Source: Microvirga sp. TS319 (GTDB taxonomy: Bacteria; Pseudomonadota; Alphaproteobacteria; Rhizobiales; Beijerinckiaceae). From it: a stretch of 64,000 bases of DNA. The notes below the pieces were generated by a model that saw only the letters and a program-made list of their open reading frames with translations, had not been told where the DNA came from and made no database searches. Shown here in pieces: positions 43,355-52,956 of this stretch. Every line of letters begins with the position of its first letter. Within the stretch, counting starts at the first letter, position 1. The translations under genes and the position numbers were made by a program. The stretch spans positions 3,900,501 to 3,964,500 of the forward strand of contig NZ_JBGGGT010000002.1 of the NCBI RefSeq assembly GCF_041276405.1, in the 5' to 3' direction.

Positions 43355-43471
43355 GTGTTCTAAAATCCGCGCTCACGGGCCGAAGAGCAATGGACGCTCA
43401 AGCTGCGATCCACAGGAAACCGCAGGTTTTACAGTCTCAAATCGCGCTTTCTCGCCGTTTCCGGCCTCCTT

Positions 43472-43522
43472 GAGCATCGGACGTGAAAAGTGGGAACCGG
43501 TTTCGCGTGAAAAGATACGCTA
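43472..43522. repeat. Palindromic element, short copy
   Basis: GAGCATCGGACGTGAAAAGT, then CCGGTTTCGCGTGAAAAGAT and ACGCTA at the end; about 51 bases, corresponding to half of the complete copy. Confidence 0.65.
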
Positions 43523-43611
43523 GACCTTCGCCCTATGGGCTCAGGAGGCATCAACATGCTATGGGCCCGTCCCATTGCCCCCGCCTTTTCCCTCTCCGGA
43601 TAGATCGGACC

Positions 43612-44379
43612 ATGGAACTTACCACTGCGGCTCTTCTTGCGGCTTCGGGTCTTGCAGCAGGTCTCGTCAACGCCATCGCGGGCGGCGGCACCTTCTTCAC
43701 ATTCTCGGCCCTGGTCGCGGCCGGTCTCCCTCCGGTCGTGGCCAATGCCACGAGCGCAGTGGCGGTCACGCCTGCCAATCTGTCGAGTGCCTGGGCCTAC
43801 CGGCGCGAATTGGCCGCGAACATCCGGCGCTTCGCAGCTCTGGGCGCAGTGAGCCTGATCGGCGGTCTGGGGGGAGCCTACATCCTCACCGTCACGAACA
43901 ATGAGGCCTTCCGCCTGCTCGTGCCGTGGCTTCTGCTGTTCGCGACCGTGCTCTTCGCCGCGAGCCCGCGTATCGTGGCGCTTGCCCGCCGCATCGGAAA
44001 GAGCGAAGGCAAACATCCCTCTTCCCGTGCCTGGGTGGCGGGTCTCGCCTTCCAGACGCTCGTTGCCATCTATGGTGGATTCTTCGGTGCCGGCATGGGC
44101 ATCGTGATGCTGGCGGCGCTTGCGATCACCGAAGGCGACGACTTTCACCTCATCAACTCGGCAAAGCATCTCTGCTCCACCCTGATCCAGCTCGTCGCCG
44201 TCGTGCTGTTCATTGCCGCGGGTCTCGTGAGCTGGCCCGAAACCTTCATCGTCGGCGCTGCATCCGTGATCGGCGGATATCTCGGCGTCGTGTTCGGGCG
44301 TCGCCTGCCGGCGAGCGTGATCCGCTGGCTGGTGATCGGTGTGGGAGCCGCACTGACACTTTATTTCTTCATTCGCTGA
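43612..44379 (+). CDS. TSUP (TauE/SafE)-family membrane transporter
   Basis: A 255-residue inner-membrane protein of about eight spans. The N-terminus has GLAAGLVNAIAGGGTFFTFS, and the second repeat has AIYGGFFGAGMGIVMLAALA, the paired family motifs. Relatives export sulfite, sulfoacetate or related organosulfur anions. The substrate is unproven here, though sulfur genes follow within 3 kb. The ATG was chosen because the first span starts right after it. Confidence 0.85.
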   Translation: MELTTAALLAASGLAAGLVNAIAGGGTFFTFSALVAAGLPPVVANATSAVAVTPANLSSAWAYRRELAANIRRFAALGAVSLIGGLGGAYILTVTNNEAFRLLVPWLLLFATVLFAASPRIVALARRIGKSEGKHPSSRAWVAGLAFQTLVAIYGGFFGAGMGIVMLAALAITEGDDFHLINSAKHLCSTLIQLVAVVLFIAAGLVSWPETFIVGAASVIGGYLGVVFGRRLPASVIRWLVIGVGAALTLYFFIR

Positions 44380-44490
44380 CCGCGCAAAAACTTCACGCAC
44401 GATTCTCATTTCTGCGAGCCTGCCCGATTCACGCCACAACAATCCCGCTTTCTGTCACGGTTCGAATCTATATTTTCAGAGGATGATCTC

Positions 44491-44928
44491 GTGGCTGAAA
44501 CACAGAAACTTGCAGACCTCACCAGCACACAATCGGTGAGTGCTCTCGGCCTGCGCTGGGCCGCCCTGCGCGGAATGCTGAACTCGCCCCTGATCACCGC
44601 CGAGGAGCAGAGGGCGCTCCGCGACGAGCTGCTCGTCGAGCTCGCCACCGTCGAGCAGGATTTCAGCACTTTGCAATCCCGTAACCCGATGGAGATCTCG
44701 GCAAAGGTCGATATCGCGAAATCCGCGCTGCGGGACAAAATCGACGCGAGCGAGCTGTGGATGATCGATCTCCTCGAGAGCATCCAAGCCGATCTTCAGA
44801 ACGTCGCGGTGCCTTCCAAGAACGGGCCAATTCAAGCGACACGCCCGCCGGTCAATCTCTCCCGCACGCATCCGCACCGGGCGGAAGACGGCGATCCGGT
44901 GGAGACCAGCACGCCGTCCGCTGCATAA
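44491..44928 (+). CDS. Helical soluble protein of unknown function
   Basis: A 145-residue protein starting MAETQKLADLTSTQSVSALG from a GTG with AGAGGA upstream. It is mainly charged helices (EEQRALRDELLVELATVEQD), then a polar tail. A good terminator follows at 44948-44983, which supports it as a real transcription unit. No family recognised. Confidence 0.65.
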   Translation: MAETQKLADLTSTQSVSALGLRWAALRGMLNSPLITAEEQRALRDELLVELATVEQDFSTLQSRNPMEISAKVDIAKSALRDKIDASELWMIDLLESIQADLQNVAVPSKNGPIQATRPPVNLSRTHPHRAEDGDPVETSTPSAA

Positions 44929-44947
44929 GGCACTCTAACGATCCAAC

Positions 44948-44983
44948 GCCGCGCCGAACCCGAAAGCCGGCGCGGCTTTTTTT
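44948..44983 (+). terminator. Rho-independent terminator
   Basis: GCCGCGCCG-aacccgaaag-CCGGCGCGGC followed by seven Ts on the plus strand. Confidence 0.9.
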
Positions 44984-44993
44984 GCAGAGACCG

Positions 44994-46025
44994 CTACACG
45001 AGCCCGGGATCGATCGTGCTCTTGCGCTCGAGCCATGCGGGCACGGGCAAGTTCTTTTCGCGCAGGAAGGCAGGGTTGAAGAGCTTCGATTGATAGCGTG
45101 TGCCGTAATCGCACAGCACGGTCACGATCGTATGTCCGGGGCCGAGATGGCGCGCGAGACGGATGGCTCCCGCAACATTGATGCCGGTCGATCCGCCGAG
45201 GCACAGGCCCTCGTGCTCCAGCAGGTCGAAGATGATCGGCAGCGCCTCCTCGTCGGGAACCTGGAACGCCACGTCGATGGGTGCGCCCTCCAGGTTCTTC
45301 GTCACCCGGCCCTGGCCGATGCCTTCGGTGATCGACGTGCCGGTGGCCTTGAGTTCGCCCGTGTTGACCCAGCTCGCGATGGCCGAGCCCATCGGATCGG
45401 CCAGCGCGATCGTGATCTTGGGGTTCCGCGCCTTCAATGCGACGCCGACGCCCGCAAGCGTTCCACCGGTGCCGACCGCGCTGGCGAACCCGTCGACCTT
45501 GCCGTCGGTCTGCTCCCAGATCTCCGGCCCGGTCGTATCGATATGCGCCTGGCGGTTCGCCACATTGTCGAACTGGTTTGCCCAGATTGCCCCGTTGGGC
45601 TCCGAGGCGGCGAGGCGCTCCGCCAAGCGGCCTGACACCTTCACATAATTGTTGGGATTGGCATAAGGGACTGCGGGCACTTCGATGAGTTCGGCGCCCG
45701 CGAGCCTCAGCATGTCTTTCTTTTCCTGGCTCTGGGTCTCCGGAATCACGATCACGGTTCTGAAGCCCATGGCATTGGCAACCAAGGCAAGCCCGATGCC
45801 GGTATTGCCGGCAGTCCCCTCCACGATCACGCCGCCGGGTTTCAGCAGCCCGCGCTTGACCGCATCCTGAATGATGAAGAGGGCCGCCCGGTCCTTCACC
45901 GACTGTCCCGGATTCATGAACTCGGCCTTGCCGAGAATGGTGCATCCGGTGAGGTCGGAGGCACGGCGGAGCTTGATGAGCGGCGTATGGCCGATAGCGG
46001 CGGGGACGTCGGGCTTGATGGACAT
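44994..46025 (-). CDS. cysK: Cysteine synthase A
   Basis: A 343-residue pyridoxal-phosphate enzyme that makes cysteine from O-acetylserine and sulfide. The PLP Lys lies in AEFMNPGQSVKDRAALFII near residue 45, the phosphate-binding loop is SAVGTGGTLAGVG, and EGTAGNTGIGLALVANAMG is the substrate-binding loop. The usual loop motif is TSGNT; here it is TAGNT. The start is probably the ATG at 46025; one at 46037 lies too close to its AAGGA. It is divergent from a YeeE/YedE thiosulfate-type transporter, which suggests a coupled sulfur source. Confidence 0.88.
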   Translation of the reverse strand: MSIKPDVPAAIGHTPLIKLRRASDLTGCTILGKAEFMNPGQSVKDRAALFIIQDAVKRGLLKPGGVIVEGTAGNTGIGLALVANAMGFRTVIVIPETQSQEKKDMLRLAGAELIEVPAVPYANPNNYVKVSGRLAERLAASEPNGAIWANQFDNVANRQAHIDTTGPEIWEQTDGKVDGFASAVGTGGTLAGVGVALKARNPKITIALADPMGSAIASWVNTGELKATGTSITEGIGQGRVTKNLEGAPIDVAFQVPDEEALPIIFDLLEHEGLCLGGSTGINVAGAIRLARHLGPGHTIVTVLCDYGTRYQSKLFNPAFLREKNLPVPAWLERKSTIDPGLV

Positions 46026-46139
46026 GGCTGCGATCATTCCTTGTGGTTTGGGACCATCCTCGGGCTGCGGTCGAAAGGCGCAATCCGAACCTATTTCACA
46101 TCAGATTATGATAATAGCTTGCTTTATACACATATTGAC

Positions 46140-46155
46140 GTTCTTTAAAAAGAAC
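46140..46155. promoter_or_regulatory. Palindrome GTTCTTT-AA-AAAGAAC between cysK and the YeeE/YedE gene
   Basis: A perfect 7-bp inverted repeat with a 2-bp centre, in an AT-rich stretch of the divergent promoter region. It is a good candidate for the operator of a sulfur-responsive regulator. The binding protein is unknown. Confidence 0.5.
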
Positions 46156-46216
46156 CACATGTTCAGTTTGCAGGTCGCGAGACCCCCTGACCCATCGACA
46201 TAGCAAGGAATGCTCC

Positions 46217-47452
46217 ATGTCCAGCTCTGCCATGGCTCCGCCTCTTTCCTCAGGAAAAAGTGTGAGCTTGACCGTCAATGCTCCCGCCTCGCTCGCCGCC
46301 GCAGCCGGCATCCTCGGTGGGGCGGCGCTTCTCGGAGCCATCGTCAACCCGAAGCAGGCAGCCCTTTACGTGCTCGGCGCGGCGCTCGGCCTCGTGCTCT
46401 ACCACGCCGCCTTCGGCTTTACCTCCGCTTGGCGTGTCTTCATTGCGGACCGGCGCGGCGAAGGCCTTCGCGCACAGATGGTGATGCTGGCGATCGCCTC
46501 CATCCTGTTCTTCCCCGTCCTCGCATCCGGAACCCTCTTCGGCCAACCCGTCGCGGGCAATGTCTCACCGGCGGGCATCGGCGTGGTGTTCGGGGCTTTC
46601 ATCTTCGGCATCGGCATGCAGCTCGGCGGGGGCTGCGCCTCCGGCACGCTCTACACGGTGGGCGGTGGCTCCACGCGCATGCTGATCACGCTTGCGGCCT
46701 TCATCGCGGGCTCTGCCATCGGCTCGGCGCACCTGCATTGGTGGACGGCGCTGCCGAGCCTGCCGAAGATCTCGATCATCGAGCTGTGGGGCCCCTGGAC
46801 CGCTCTGGTCGTGCAGCTCGCCGTCTTTGCGCTGATCGCTGCCGTCACGGTCGTGTTCGAGAAACGCCGGCATGGCAGACTGATCGACGCCGCGCCCTCG
46901 CCGCGCCAGGGGCTCTCTCGCTTTCTGCGCGGCCCCTGGCCGATCGTGGCCGGTGCGGTGGCTCTCGCGCTGCTGAACTTCGTCACGCTCTCCCTCGCAG
47001 GACGCCCCTGGGGCGTCACCTCCGCCTTTGCCCTGTGGGGTTCGAAGATCGCGGCCGCCATCGGCTTCGATGTGGCAAGCTGGCCTTACTGGTCGTCTCC
47101 CGCCCGCCTGGCCGAGCTCAACGGCAGCATCTTCAACGACATCACCACGGTGATGGATTTCGGCATCATCCTCGGTGCCCTGCTCGCGGCAGCGCTCGCC
47201 GGCCGCTTCGCACCGGTTTGGAAAATCCCGCTGCGCTCCGCCGTTGCCGCCGTCGCCGGCGGCCTGCTCCTCGGCTACGGCGCGCGCCTCGCCTATGGCT
47301 GCAATATCGGGGCCTATTTCTCCGGTATCGCCTCGGGCAGCCTGCATGGCTGGGTCTGGCTCGTAGCGGCCTTCGCCGGCAACGTGATCGGCACCCGCGT
47401 GCGTCCGCTCTTCGGTCTCGAAGTGGAACGCGTGAAGCTCACGGGCTGCTGA
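46217..47452 (+). CDS. YeeE/YedE-family (TsuA-like) sulfur-compound transporter
   Basis: A 411-residue inner-membrane protein with two YeeE/YedE repeats. Each has the conserved Cys used to relay thiosulfate in TsuA: GMQLGGGCASGTLYTVGGGS near 140 and GARLAYGCNIGAYFSGIASG near 360. It likely imports thiosulfate or a related anion. It is divergent from cysteine synthase, so thiosulfate use for cysteine is plausible. An AAGGAATGCTCC site precedes the ATG. Confidence 0.87.
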   Translation: MSSSAMAPPLSSGKSVSLTVNAPASLAAAAGILGGAALLGAIVNPKQAALYVLGAALGLVLYHAAFGFTSAWRVFIADRRGEGLRAQMVMLAIASILFFPVLASGTLFGQPVAGNVSPAGIGVVFGAFIFGIGMQLGGGCASGTLYTVGGGSTRMLITLAAFIAGSAIGSAHLHWWTALPSLPKISIIELWGPWTALVVQLAVFALIAAVTVVFEKRRHGRLIDAAPSPRQGLSRFLRGPWPIVAGAVALALLNFVTLSLAGRPWGVTSAFALWGSKIAAAIGFDVASWPYWSSPARLAELNGSIFNDITTVMDFGIILGALLAAALAGRFAPVWKIPLRSAVAAVAGGLLLGYGARLAYGCNIGAYFSGIASGSLHGWVWLVAAFAGNVIGTRVRPLFGLEVERVKLTGC

Positions 47453-47474
47453 GGCCGGTCATTCAACCTGTCGG

Positions 47475-47506
47475 GGGCTCCGTGGTCCTGACCGCGGAGC
47501 CCTTTC
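47475..47506 (+). terminator. Terminator between the YeeE/YedE gene and oxyR
   Basis: GGGCTCCG...CGGAGCCC followed by TTTCTG. It lies between the two convergent genes. Confidence 0.6.
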
Positions 47507-47509
47507 TGC

Positions 47510-48409
47510 TCAGGCCGCTTGGCCCTGCCTCACCTGTTTGATGAGGTCGCCGAGAGCGGCGAAATCCTTCTTTCGCCCCGACGTCTTTCGCCAGACGAGA
47601 CCAAGGGTGCGCTTGGGCGGATCGTCCGGAAACGGGATGAGCGCCACGCGCTGACGGTCGACCTCCGCCGCAGCGCACAGCTCCGGCAGAAGCGTAATGC
47701 CATGACCTGCGGCCACCATCTGCATGATGGTAGTGAGCGAAGCCGCCCCAAGCGCTTTCCGGGCCTGCATGTTGGCGATATGGCAGAAATGAAGGGCCTG
47801 ATCGCGCAGGCAATGCCCCTCTTCCAGCAGGAGGAGGCGTTCCTGCCCGATGCGCTCGTGCAGATCTCGGGAATTCCATTGTTTCGCCGTGTGAGCCTGC
47901 ACGGCGACGAGGAAGCGGTCCTCGAAAAGTGGCACTCCTTCCAGCTGCGCGTTCGGCGCCGGCAGTGCGATCAGCGCAGCATCGAGATCGCCCCGCAGGA
48001 GTTCGTCGAGCAGCATGTCGGTCTGTGTTTCGCGAATCTGCAGATCGAGCGCGGGGTATTGCCGCTCCACGTCGATGAGAATGGCAGGAAGCAGATAGGG
48101 CGCGACGGAGGGAATGATTCCGAGACGGACGGTGTTCGACAAGACGCCCTGGTGCTGGCCTGCCAGCTCGGACAATTCCCGCACCTGGCCGAGGATCGCC
48201 TCGGCCCGCTCGGCGACCTCCCGCCCGGCCTGGGTCAGGATGACGGAATTGCCTCGCCGCTCGGCCAACTCGACCCCTAGCTCCCGCTCCAGTTCCTTGA
48301 TCTGCATGGAGAGAGCCGGCTGCGTCACCGCGCATTGGTCGGCCGCCATGCCGAAATGCCGCGTCCGCGCAAGCGCCTCGAAATATCGTAGCTGACGAAA
48401 TGTGACCAT
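47510..48409 (-). CDS. oxyR: Hydrogen peroxide-responsive LysR-type regulator OxyR
   Basis: A 299-residue LysR-family regulator. The N-terminal helix-turn-helix (about 1-60) starts MVTFRQLRYFEALARTRHFG. The redox cysteines are Cys200 and Cys209 in EEGHCLRDQALHFC, aligning with Cys199 and Cys208 of E. coli OxyR. Peroxide oxidation to a disulfide switches it on. It is divergent from a catalase gene, the classic layout, and probably activates it. The ATG at 48409 is chosen from the LysR start; longer frames add an unrelated N-terminus. Confidence 0.93.
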   Translation of the reverse strand: MVTFRQLRYFEALARTRHFGMAADQCAVTQPALSMQIKELERELGVELAERRGNSVILTQAGREVAERAEAILGQVRELSELAGQHQGVLSNTVRLGIIPSVAPYLLPAILIDVERQYPALDLQIRETQTDMLLDELLRGDLDAALIALPAPNAQLEGVPLFEDRFLVAVQAHTAKQWNSRDLHERIGQERLLLLEEGHCLRDQALHFCHIANMQARKALGAASLTTIMQMVAAGHGITLLPELCAAAEVDRQRVALIPFPDDPPKRTLGLVWRKTSGRKKDFAALGDLIKQVRQGQAA

Positions 48410-48505
48410 GGTGCCGATAAGAATATCTGATCGGCCGGGACAAGCAAAGCGATTGGACGTGATGACCTTCCAGCCCCATGATGGCCCCGGACTATGGGGA
48501 CGACC

Positions 48506-49972
48506 ATGACAAAGACAACAACTCTGACAACCACGGCCGGCGCGCCGATTGCCGACAACCAGAACAGCCTGTCCGCCGGCGAGCGCGGCCCTCTGCTGCT
48601 GCAGGATTATCAGCTCGTCGAGAAGCTGGCGCATCAGAACCGCGAGCGCATTCCCGAGCGCGTGGTGCACGCCAAGGGCTCCGCCGCCTATGGTACGCTG
48701 ACCATCACCAACGACATCACCCGATACTCGAAGGCGAAGGTCTTCTCCGAGATCGGCAAGAAAACCGAGGTCTTCCTACGCTTCTCGACCGTAGCCGGCG
48801 AGCGCGGCGCCGCGGATGCCGAGCGTGACGTGCGCGGCTTCGCCCTCAAGGTGTACACGGAGGAAGGCAACTGGGACATCGTCGGCAACAACACGCCGGT
48901 GTTCTTCATCCGCGACCCGCTGAAATTCCCGGACTTCATTCGCACCCAGAAGCGTCATCCCTCGACGAATCTGCGTTCCCCGACCGCCATGTGGGACTTC
49001 TGGTCCCTCAGCCCCGAGAGCCTGCATCAGGTGACGATTCTGTTCTCGGACCGTGGCCTTCCGCAGGGCTATCGCTCCATGCACGGCTTCGGCTCGCACA
49101 CCTACTCGTTCATCAACGAGGCCGGCGAGCGCTTTTGGGTGAAGTTCCATTTCAAGTCCATGCAGGGCATCAAAACCTGGACGAACCGCGAAGCCGAAGC
49201 CGTCGTCGCCAAGGATCGCGAGAGCGCCCAGCGCGATCTCTACGAGGCCATTGATGGCGGTGACTTCCCGCGCTGGAAGTTCTGCGTGCAGATCATGCCC
49301 GAGACGGATGTGGAGAAGACCTCGTACAATCCGTTCGACGTCACGAAGGTGTGGCCTCATGCGGAATATCCGCTGATCGAAGTCGGCGTGCTCGAGCTGA
49401 ACCGCAATGCACAGCACTACTTCGCGGAAGTGGAGCAGTCCTCGTTCTCGCCGTCCAATATCGTGCCGGGCATCGGCTTCTCGCCCGACAAGATGCTGCA
49501 GGGCCGCATCTTCGCCTATGCCGACGCGCACCGCTATCGCGTCGGCACTCATTACGAGGCGCTTCCAGTGAATCGCCCGCGCTGCCCGGTCCATCACTAT
49601 CATGCGGATGGCTCCATGCTGTTCGACATCCCGAACCGGGGCGACGCCTATTACGAGCCGAACTCCTTCAACGGCCCGGTTCAGACCACCCGCGCCGCCG
49701 AGCCGCCGCTCAAGATTTCGGGCGACGCCGATCGCTACGATCATCGTGCGGGCAACGACGACTACAAGCAGCCGGGCGATCTCTTCCGCCTCATGACGCC
49801 CGACGAGCAGAATCGGCTCATGGACAACATCGCGGAAGCGATGCAGGGCGTGCCGGAGGAGATCGTGAAGCGCCAGATCGTACACTTCTATCTGGCCGAC
49901 AAGGCCTATGGCCTCGGCGTCGCGGAGCGCATGGGCCTGAAGGGCGCTGTGGCGGTTCAGGCAGCCGAGTAA
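48506..49972 (+). CDS. katA: Monofunctional haem catalase
   Basis: A 488-residue small-subunit catalase that breaks down hydrogen peroxide. The catalytic His55 lies in [13 protein letters not shown], the distal Asn in [18 protein letters not shown] near 128, and the proximal haem Tyr in [15 protein letters not shown] near 338. GGGGACGACC precedes the ATG at 48506; an in-frame ATG at 48494 is less well placed. It is divergent from oxyR and followed by a strong terminator. Confidence 0.95.
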   Translation: MTKTTTLTTTAGAPIADNQNSLSAGERGPLLLQDYQLVEKLAHQNRERIPERVVHAKGSAAYGTLTITNDITRYSKAKVFSEIGKKTEVFLRFSTVAGERGAADAERDVRGFALKVYTEEGNWDIVGNNTPVFFIRDPLKFPDFIRTQKRHPSTNLRSPTAMWDFWSLSPESLHQVTILFSDRGLPQGYRSMHGFGSHTYSFINEAGERFWVKFHFKSMQGIKTWTNREAEAVVAKDRESAQRDLYEAIDGGDFPRWKFCVQIMPETDVEKTSYNPFDVTKVWPHAEYPLIEVGVLELNRNAQHYFAEVEQSSFSPSNIVPGIGFSPDKMLQGRIFAYADAHRYRVGTHYEALPVNRPRCPVHHYHADGSMLFDIPNRGDAYYEPNSFNGPVQTTRAAEPPLKISGDADRYDHRAGNDDYKQPGDLFRLMTPDEQNRLMDNIAEAMQGVPEEIVKRQIVHFYLADKAYGLGVAERMGLKGAVAVQAAE

Positions 49973-50000
49973 ACCGCCCCTCCGCTTCAAGCAAGACTTG

Positions 50001-50032
50001 ATGGCTCAGGAGCTTTCCTGAGCCATTCTTTA
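50001..50032 (+). terminator. Terminator after katA
   Basis: ATGGCTCAGGA-gctt-TCCTGAGCCAT, an 11-bp perfect stem followed by TCTTTATG. Confidence 0.8.
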
Positions 50033-50050
50033 TGAAAGCCCACCCGCTTT

Positions 50051-50185
50051 AGAGCTGTTTCCAATTGCGTGGAATCAGCTCTTTTCTTTGCGCAATCGCA
50101 TTTTTGGACGATGAACCGGATCCACTTCACCGAATACCGGGTCCGCTTTTCGCTCGCGCGGCCGCTGGGTCCGCACGATGCGCTA
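50051..50185. repeat. Palindromic element, divergent copy
   Basis: Starts TAGAGCTGTTTCCAATTGCG, with TGGAATCAGCTCT as the return arm, and ends CCGCACGATGCGCTA. The left hairpin is of a third sequence type, the right half of the common type. The right-end CTA supplies the TAG stop of the hydrolase gene. Confidence 0.6.
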
Positions 50186-50833
50186 GATCAGCCCATCGCC
50201 CTGCAGGAAGGGGTTGCTTTGCCGCTCCTGGCCGATGGTGCTCATGGGACCGTGGCCGCAGATGAAGGCGATGTCGTCGCCGAGCGGCAAGAGCTTGTCC
50301 TTGATCGATTTGATCAGCGCCTTTCCGTCTCCGCCGGGAAGATCCACGCGGCCAACCGACCCCTGGAACAGCACGTCGCCGACGAGGGCGAAGCGCTCGC
50401 TCTTCGAGACCATCACGACGCTGCCGGGCGAATGTCCCGGGCAATGCAGAACGTCGAGCGTGAGCTCGCCGATGCTCACCGTATCGCCTTCCTGGAGCCA
50501 CCGGTCGGGCGTGACGGCGCGCGCGGGAATGCCATAGGCCTGTCCCTGTTCCGGAAGCCGCTGGAGCAGGAAGTCATCCGCTTCGTGCGGGCCCTCGATC
50601 GTCACTCCCAGCTCGTCGCGCAGCTCTGCCGCGCCTGCCGCATGGTCAATGTGACCATGGGTAAGCAGGATCTTTTCCACAGTGACGCCGCTCTGCGCGA
50701 TGGCATCGCGAATGCGCTCCAAATCCCCTCCGGGGTCGATCACTGCCGCCTTTTTGGTCTTCTCGCACCACAACAACGTGCAGTTCTGCTGAAACGGCGT
50801 AACGGGAATGATGGCGGCGCGAACATTGGTCAC
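50183..50833 (-). CDS. Metallo-beta-lactamase-fold hydrolase (glyoxalase II-like, YcbL type)
   Basis: A 216-residue cytoplasmic metal hydrolase. The metal motif is LLTHGHIDHAAGAAEL (HxHxDH) near 60, followed by VLHCPGHSPGSVVMV and FICGHGPMST, giving the remaining ligands. It resembles short glyoxalase II/YcbL hydrolases, which may act on S-lactoylglutathione or other thioesters; substrate not proven. It lies next to, and divergent from, the glutathione-dependent formaldehyde genes. The TAG stop lies at a palindromic element edge. Confidence 0.85.
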   Translation of the reverse strand: MTNVRAAIIPVTPFQQNCTLLWCEKTKKAAVIDPGGDLERIRDAIAQSGVTVEKILLTHGHIDHAAGAAELRDELGVTIEGPHEADDFLLQRLPEQGQAYGIPARAVTPDRWLQEGDTVSIGELTLDVLHCPGHSPGSVVMVSKSERFALVGDVLFQGSVGRVDLPGGDGKALIKSIKDKLLPLGDDIAFICGHGPMSTIGQERQSNPFLQGDGLI

Positions 50834-50984
50834 GGGCTGATCCTTCGATTGTCAAAGGACACATATGAGCGGAAATCGCTTCTGGAAAGCCCAAGAGCGG
50901 CGCAGGATCGGAATGGACCTTCCATTGACCTTCCGTCGAGCAGGTTCACATACTCGCGCCACCGAATCGCAATGGAGCAAGAAC

Positions 50985-52097
50985 ATGGAAACCAGGGCTG
51001 CAGTGGCGTGGGAGGCTGGCAAGCCTCTGACGATTGAGACGATCCGGCTGGAGGGGCCGAAAGCCGGCGAGGTGCTGGTCGAGGTGATGGCCACGGGCGT
51101 GTGCCACACCGACGCCTACACCCTCTCGGGCCTCGATTCCGAGGGCAAGTTCCCGGCCATCCTCGGCCATGAGGGCGCCGGCATCGTGCGCGAGGTCGGC
51201 CCCGGCGTGACCACGCTCAAGCCCGGCGACCATGTCATCCCGCTCTACACGCCCGAATGCCGCAACTGCAAATCCTGCCTGTCGCGCCGCACCAACCTGT
51301 GCACCGCGATCCGGGCCACGCAGGGCCAGGGCGTCATGCCCGACGGCACGAGCCGCTTCCGCTGCGACGGCGAGACCGTGTTCCACTACATGGGCTGCTC
51401 GACCTTTGCCAACTTCACCGTGCTGCCCGAGATCGCGCTCGCCAAGGTGCGCGAGGACGCGCCCTTCGACAAGATCTGCTATATCGGCTGCGGGGTGACC
51501 ACCGGGATCGGGGCGGTGCTCTACACCGCCAAGGTGTGGCCGGGCGCCAACGTGGTGGTGTTCGGCCTGGGCGGCATCGGCCTCAACGTGATCCAGGGCG
51601 CGCGCATGGTCGGGGCCGACAAGATCATCGGGGTCGACCTCAACCCGGGCAAGCGCGCGATGGCGGAAAAGTTCGGCATGACCGACTTCGTCAACCCGCA
51701 GGAGATCGGCCCCGACAAGGTGGTGCAGGCGATCGTCGACCTGACCGGCGGCGGCGCCGACTTCTCGTTCGACGCCACCGGCAACACCGACGTGATGCGC
51801 CAGGCGCTCGAATGCTGCCATCGCGGCTGGGGCGAGAGCATCATCATCGGCGTGGCGGAGGCCGGCAAGGAGATCGCCACGCGGCCGTTCCAGCTGGTGA
51901 CCGGGCGGGTCTGGAAGGGCACCGCGTTTGGCGGCGCGCGCGGGCGCACGGACGTGCCCAAGATCGTCGACTGGTACATGGAGGGCAAGATCAACATCGA
52001 CGACCTGATCACCCATCAGATGCCGCTCGAGGAGATCAACACCGCCTTCGACCTCATGCACGAGGGCAAGTCGATCCGCTCCGTGATCGTGTATTGA
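50985..52097 (+). CDS. frmA: S-(hydroxymethyl)glutathione dehydrogenase (class III alcohol dehydrogenase)
   Basis: A 370-residue zinc enzyme that oxidises S-hydroxymethylglutathione, the formaldehyde-glutathione adduct, to S-formylglutathione with NAD+. The catalytic zinc site is [12 protein letters not shown] plus GHEGAGIV, the structural zinc site is [15 protein letters not shown], and the NAD motif is [27 protein letters not shown] precedes the ATG. It forms an operon with the esterase gene 16 bases downstream. The gene is unusually GC-rich and codon-biased. Other names are adhC and adhI. Confidence 0.95.
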   Translation: METRAAVAWEAGKPLTIETIRLEGPKAGEVLVEVMATGVCHTDAYTLSGLDSEGKFPAILGHEGAGIVREVGPGVTTLKPGDHVIPLYTPECRNCKSCLSRRTNLCTAIRATQGQGVMPDGTSRFRCDGETVFHYMGCSTFANFTVLPEIALAKVREDAPFDKICYIGCGVTTGIGAVLYTAKVWPGANVVVFGLGGIGLNVIQGARMVGADKIIGVDLNPGKRAMAEKFGMTDFVNPQEIGPDKVVQAIVDLTGGGADFSFDATGNTDVMRQALECCHRGWGESIIIGVAEAGKEIATRPFQLVTGRVWKGTAFGGARGRTDVPKIVDWYMEGKINIDDLITHQMPLEEINTAFDLMHEGKSIRSVIVY

Positions 52098-52113
52098 TCA
52101 AGGAGGCGATGAG

Positions 52114-52956
52114 GTGAGCTTCGAGACCGTCTCGCAATCGCGCTCCTTCGGGGGCACGCAGTTCGTCTACCGGCACGTCTCGCAGGCGACCGGCACGCCG
52201 ATGCGGCTTGCCGCCTTCGTGCCGCCGCAGGCCGAAACGGGCCAGGTGCCGGTGGTGTGGTTCCTGTCGGGCCTGACCTGCACGGAAGAGAATTTCACCG
52301 TCAAGGCGGGCGCGCAGCGCATGGCCTCGGAGCTCGGCCTCCTGCTCGTCGCGCCGGACACCAGCCCGCGCGGCGAAGGTGTGCCGGACGACCCCGAGGG
52401 CGCCTACGATTTCGGCCTCGGCGCCGGCTTTTACGTCGACGCCGTGCAGGAGCCCTGGGCGCAGAACTACCGCATGCGCTCCTATCTCGAACGCGAGCTG
52501 CCGTCCCTGGTGGCGGACAGCCTGCCCGCCGACATGAACCGCCAGGGCATCATGGGGCATTCCATGGGCGGCCACGGGGCGCTCACCATCGCCCTGCGCA
52601 ATCCCGGGCGCTTCCAGGCGGTCTCGGCCTTCGCGCCGATCGCCGCGCCGATGAACTGCCCGTGGGGCGAGAAGGCCCTGTCGCACTATCTCGGCTCCGA
52701 CCGCGCCGCCTGGCGCGACTATGATGCCTGCGCGCTGATCGAGCGCGGTGCCCGCGTGCCCGATCTCCTGGTCGATCAGGGGACGGCCGACAGCTTCCTC
52801 GAGAGCCAGCTGAAGCCGCAGCTTCTGGAGGCGGCCTGCGCCCGGGCGGGCCAGCCGCTCACCCTGCGCCGGCAGGAGGGGTACGACCATTCCTATTTCT
52901 TCATCGCGAGCTTCATCGAGGATCACCTGCGCTGGCACGCCGAGCGCCTCGGCTAA
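52114..52956 (+). CDS. fghA: S-formylglutathione hydrolase
   Basis: A 280-residue serine esterase of the esterase D family that releases formate from S-formylglutathione, completing formaldehyde detoxification. The nucleophile elbow is GHSMGGHGAL with Ser near 149. The catalytic His lies in GYDHSYFFIASF, and the N-terminal SGLTCTEENFTVKAG motif is typical. AAGGAGG precedes the GTG start. Its end overlaps the convergent Nudix gene by four bases. Confidence 0.95.
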   Translation: MSFETVSQSRSFGGTQFVYRHVSQATGTPMRLAAFVPPQAETGQVPVVWFLSGLTCTEENFTVKAGAQRMASELGLLLVAPDTSPRGEGVPDDPEGAYDFGLGAGFYVDAVQEPWAQNYRMRSYLERELPSLVADSLPADMNRQGIMGHSMGGHGALTIALRNPGRFQAVSAFAPIAAPMNCPWGEKALSHYLGSDRAAWRDYDACALIERGARVPDLLVDQGTADSFLESQLKPQLLEAACARAGQPLTLRRQEGYDHSYFFIASFIEDHLRWHAERLG

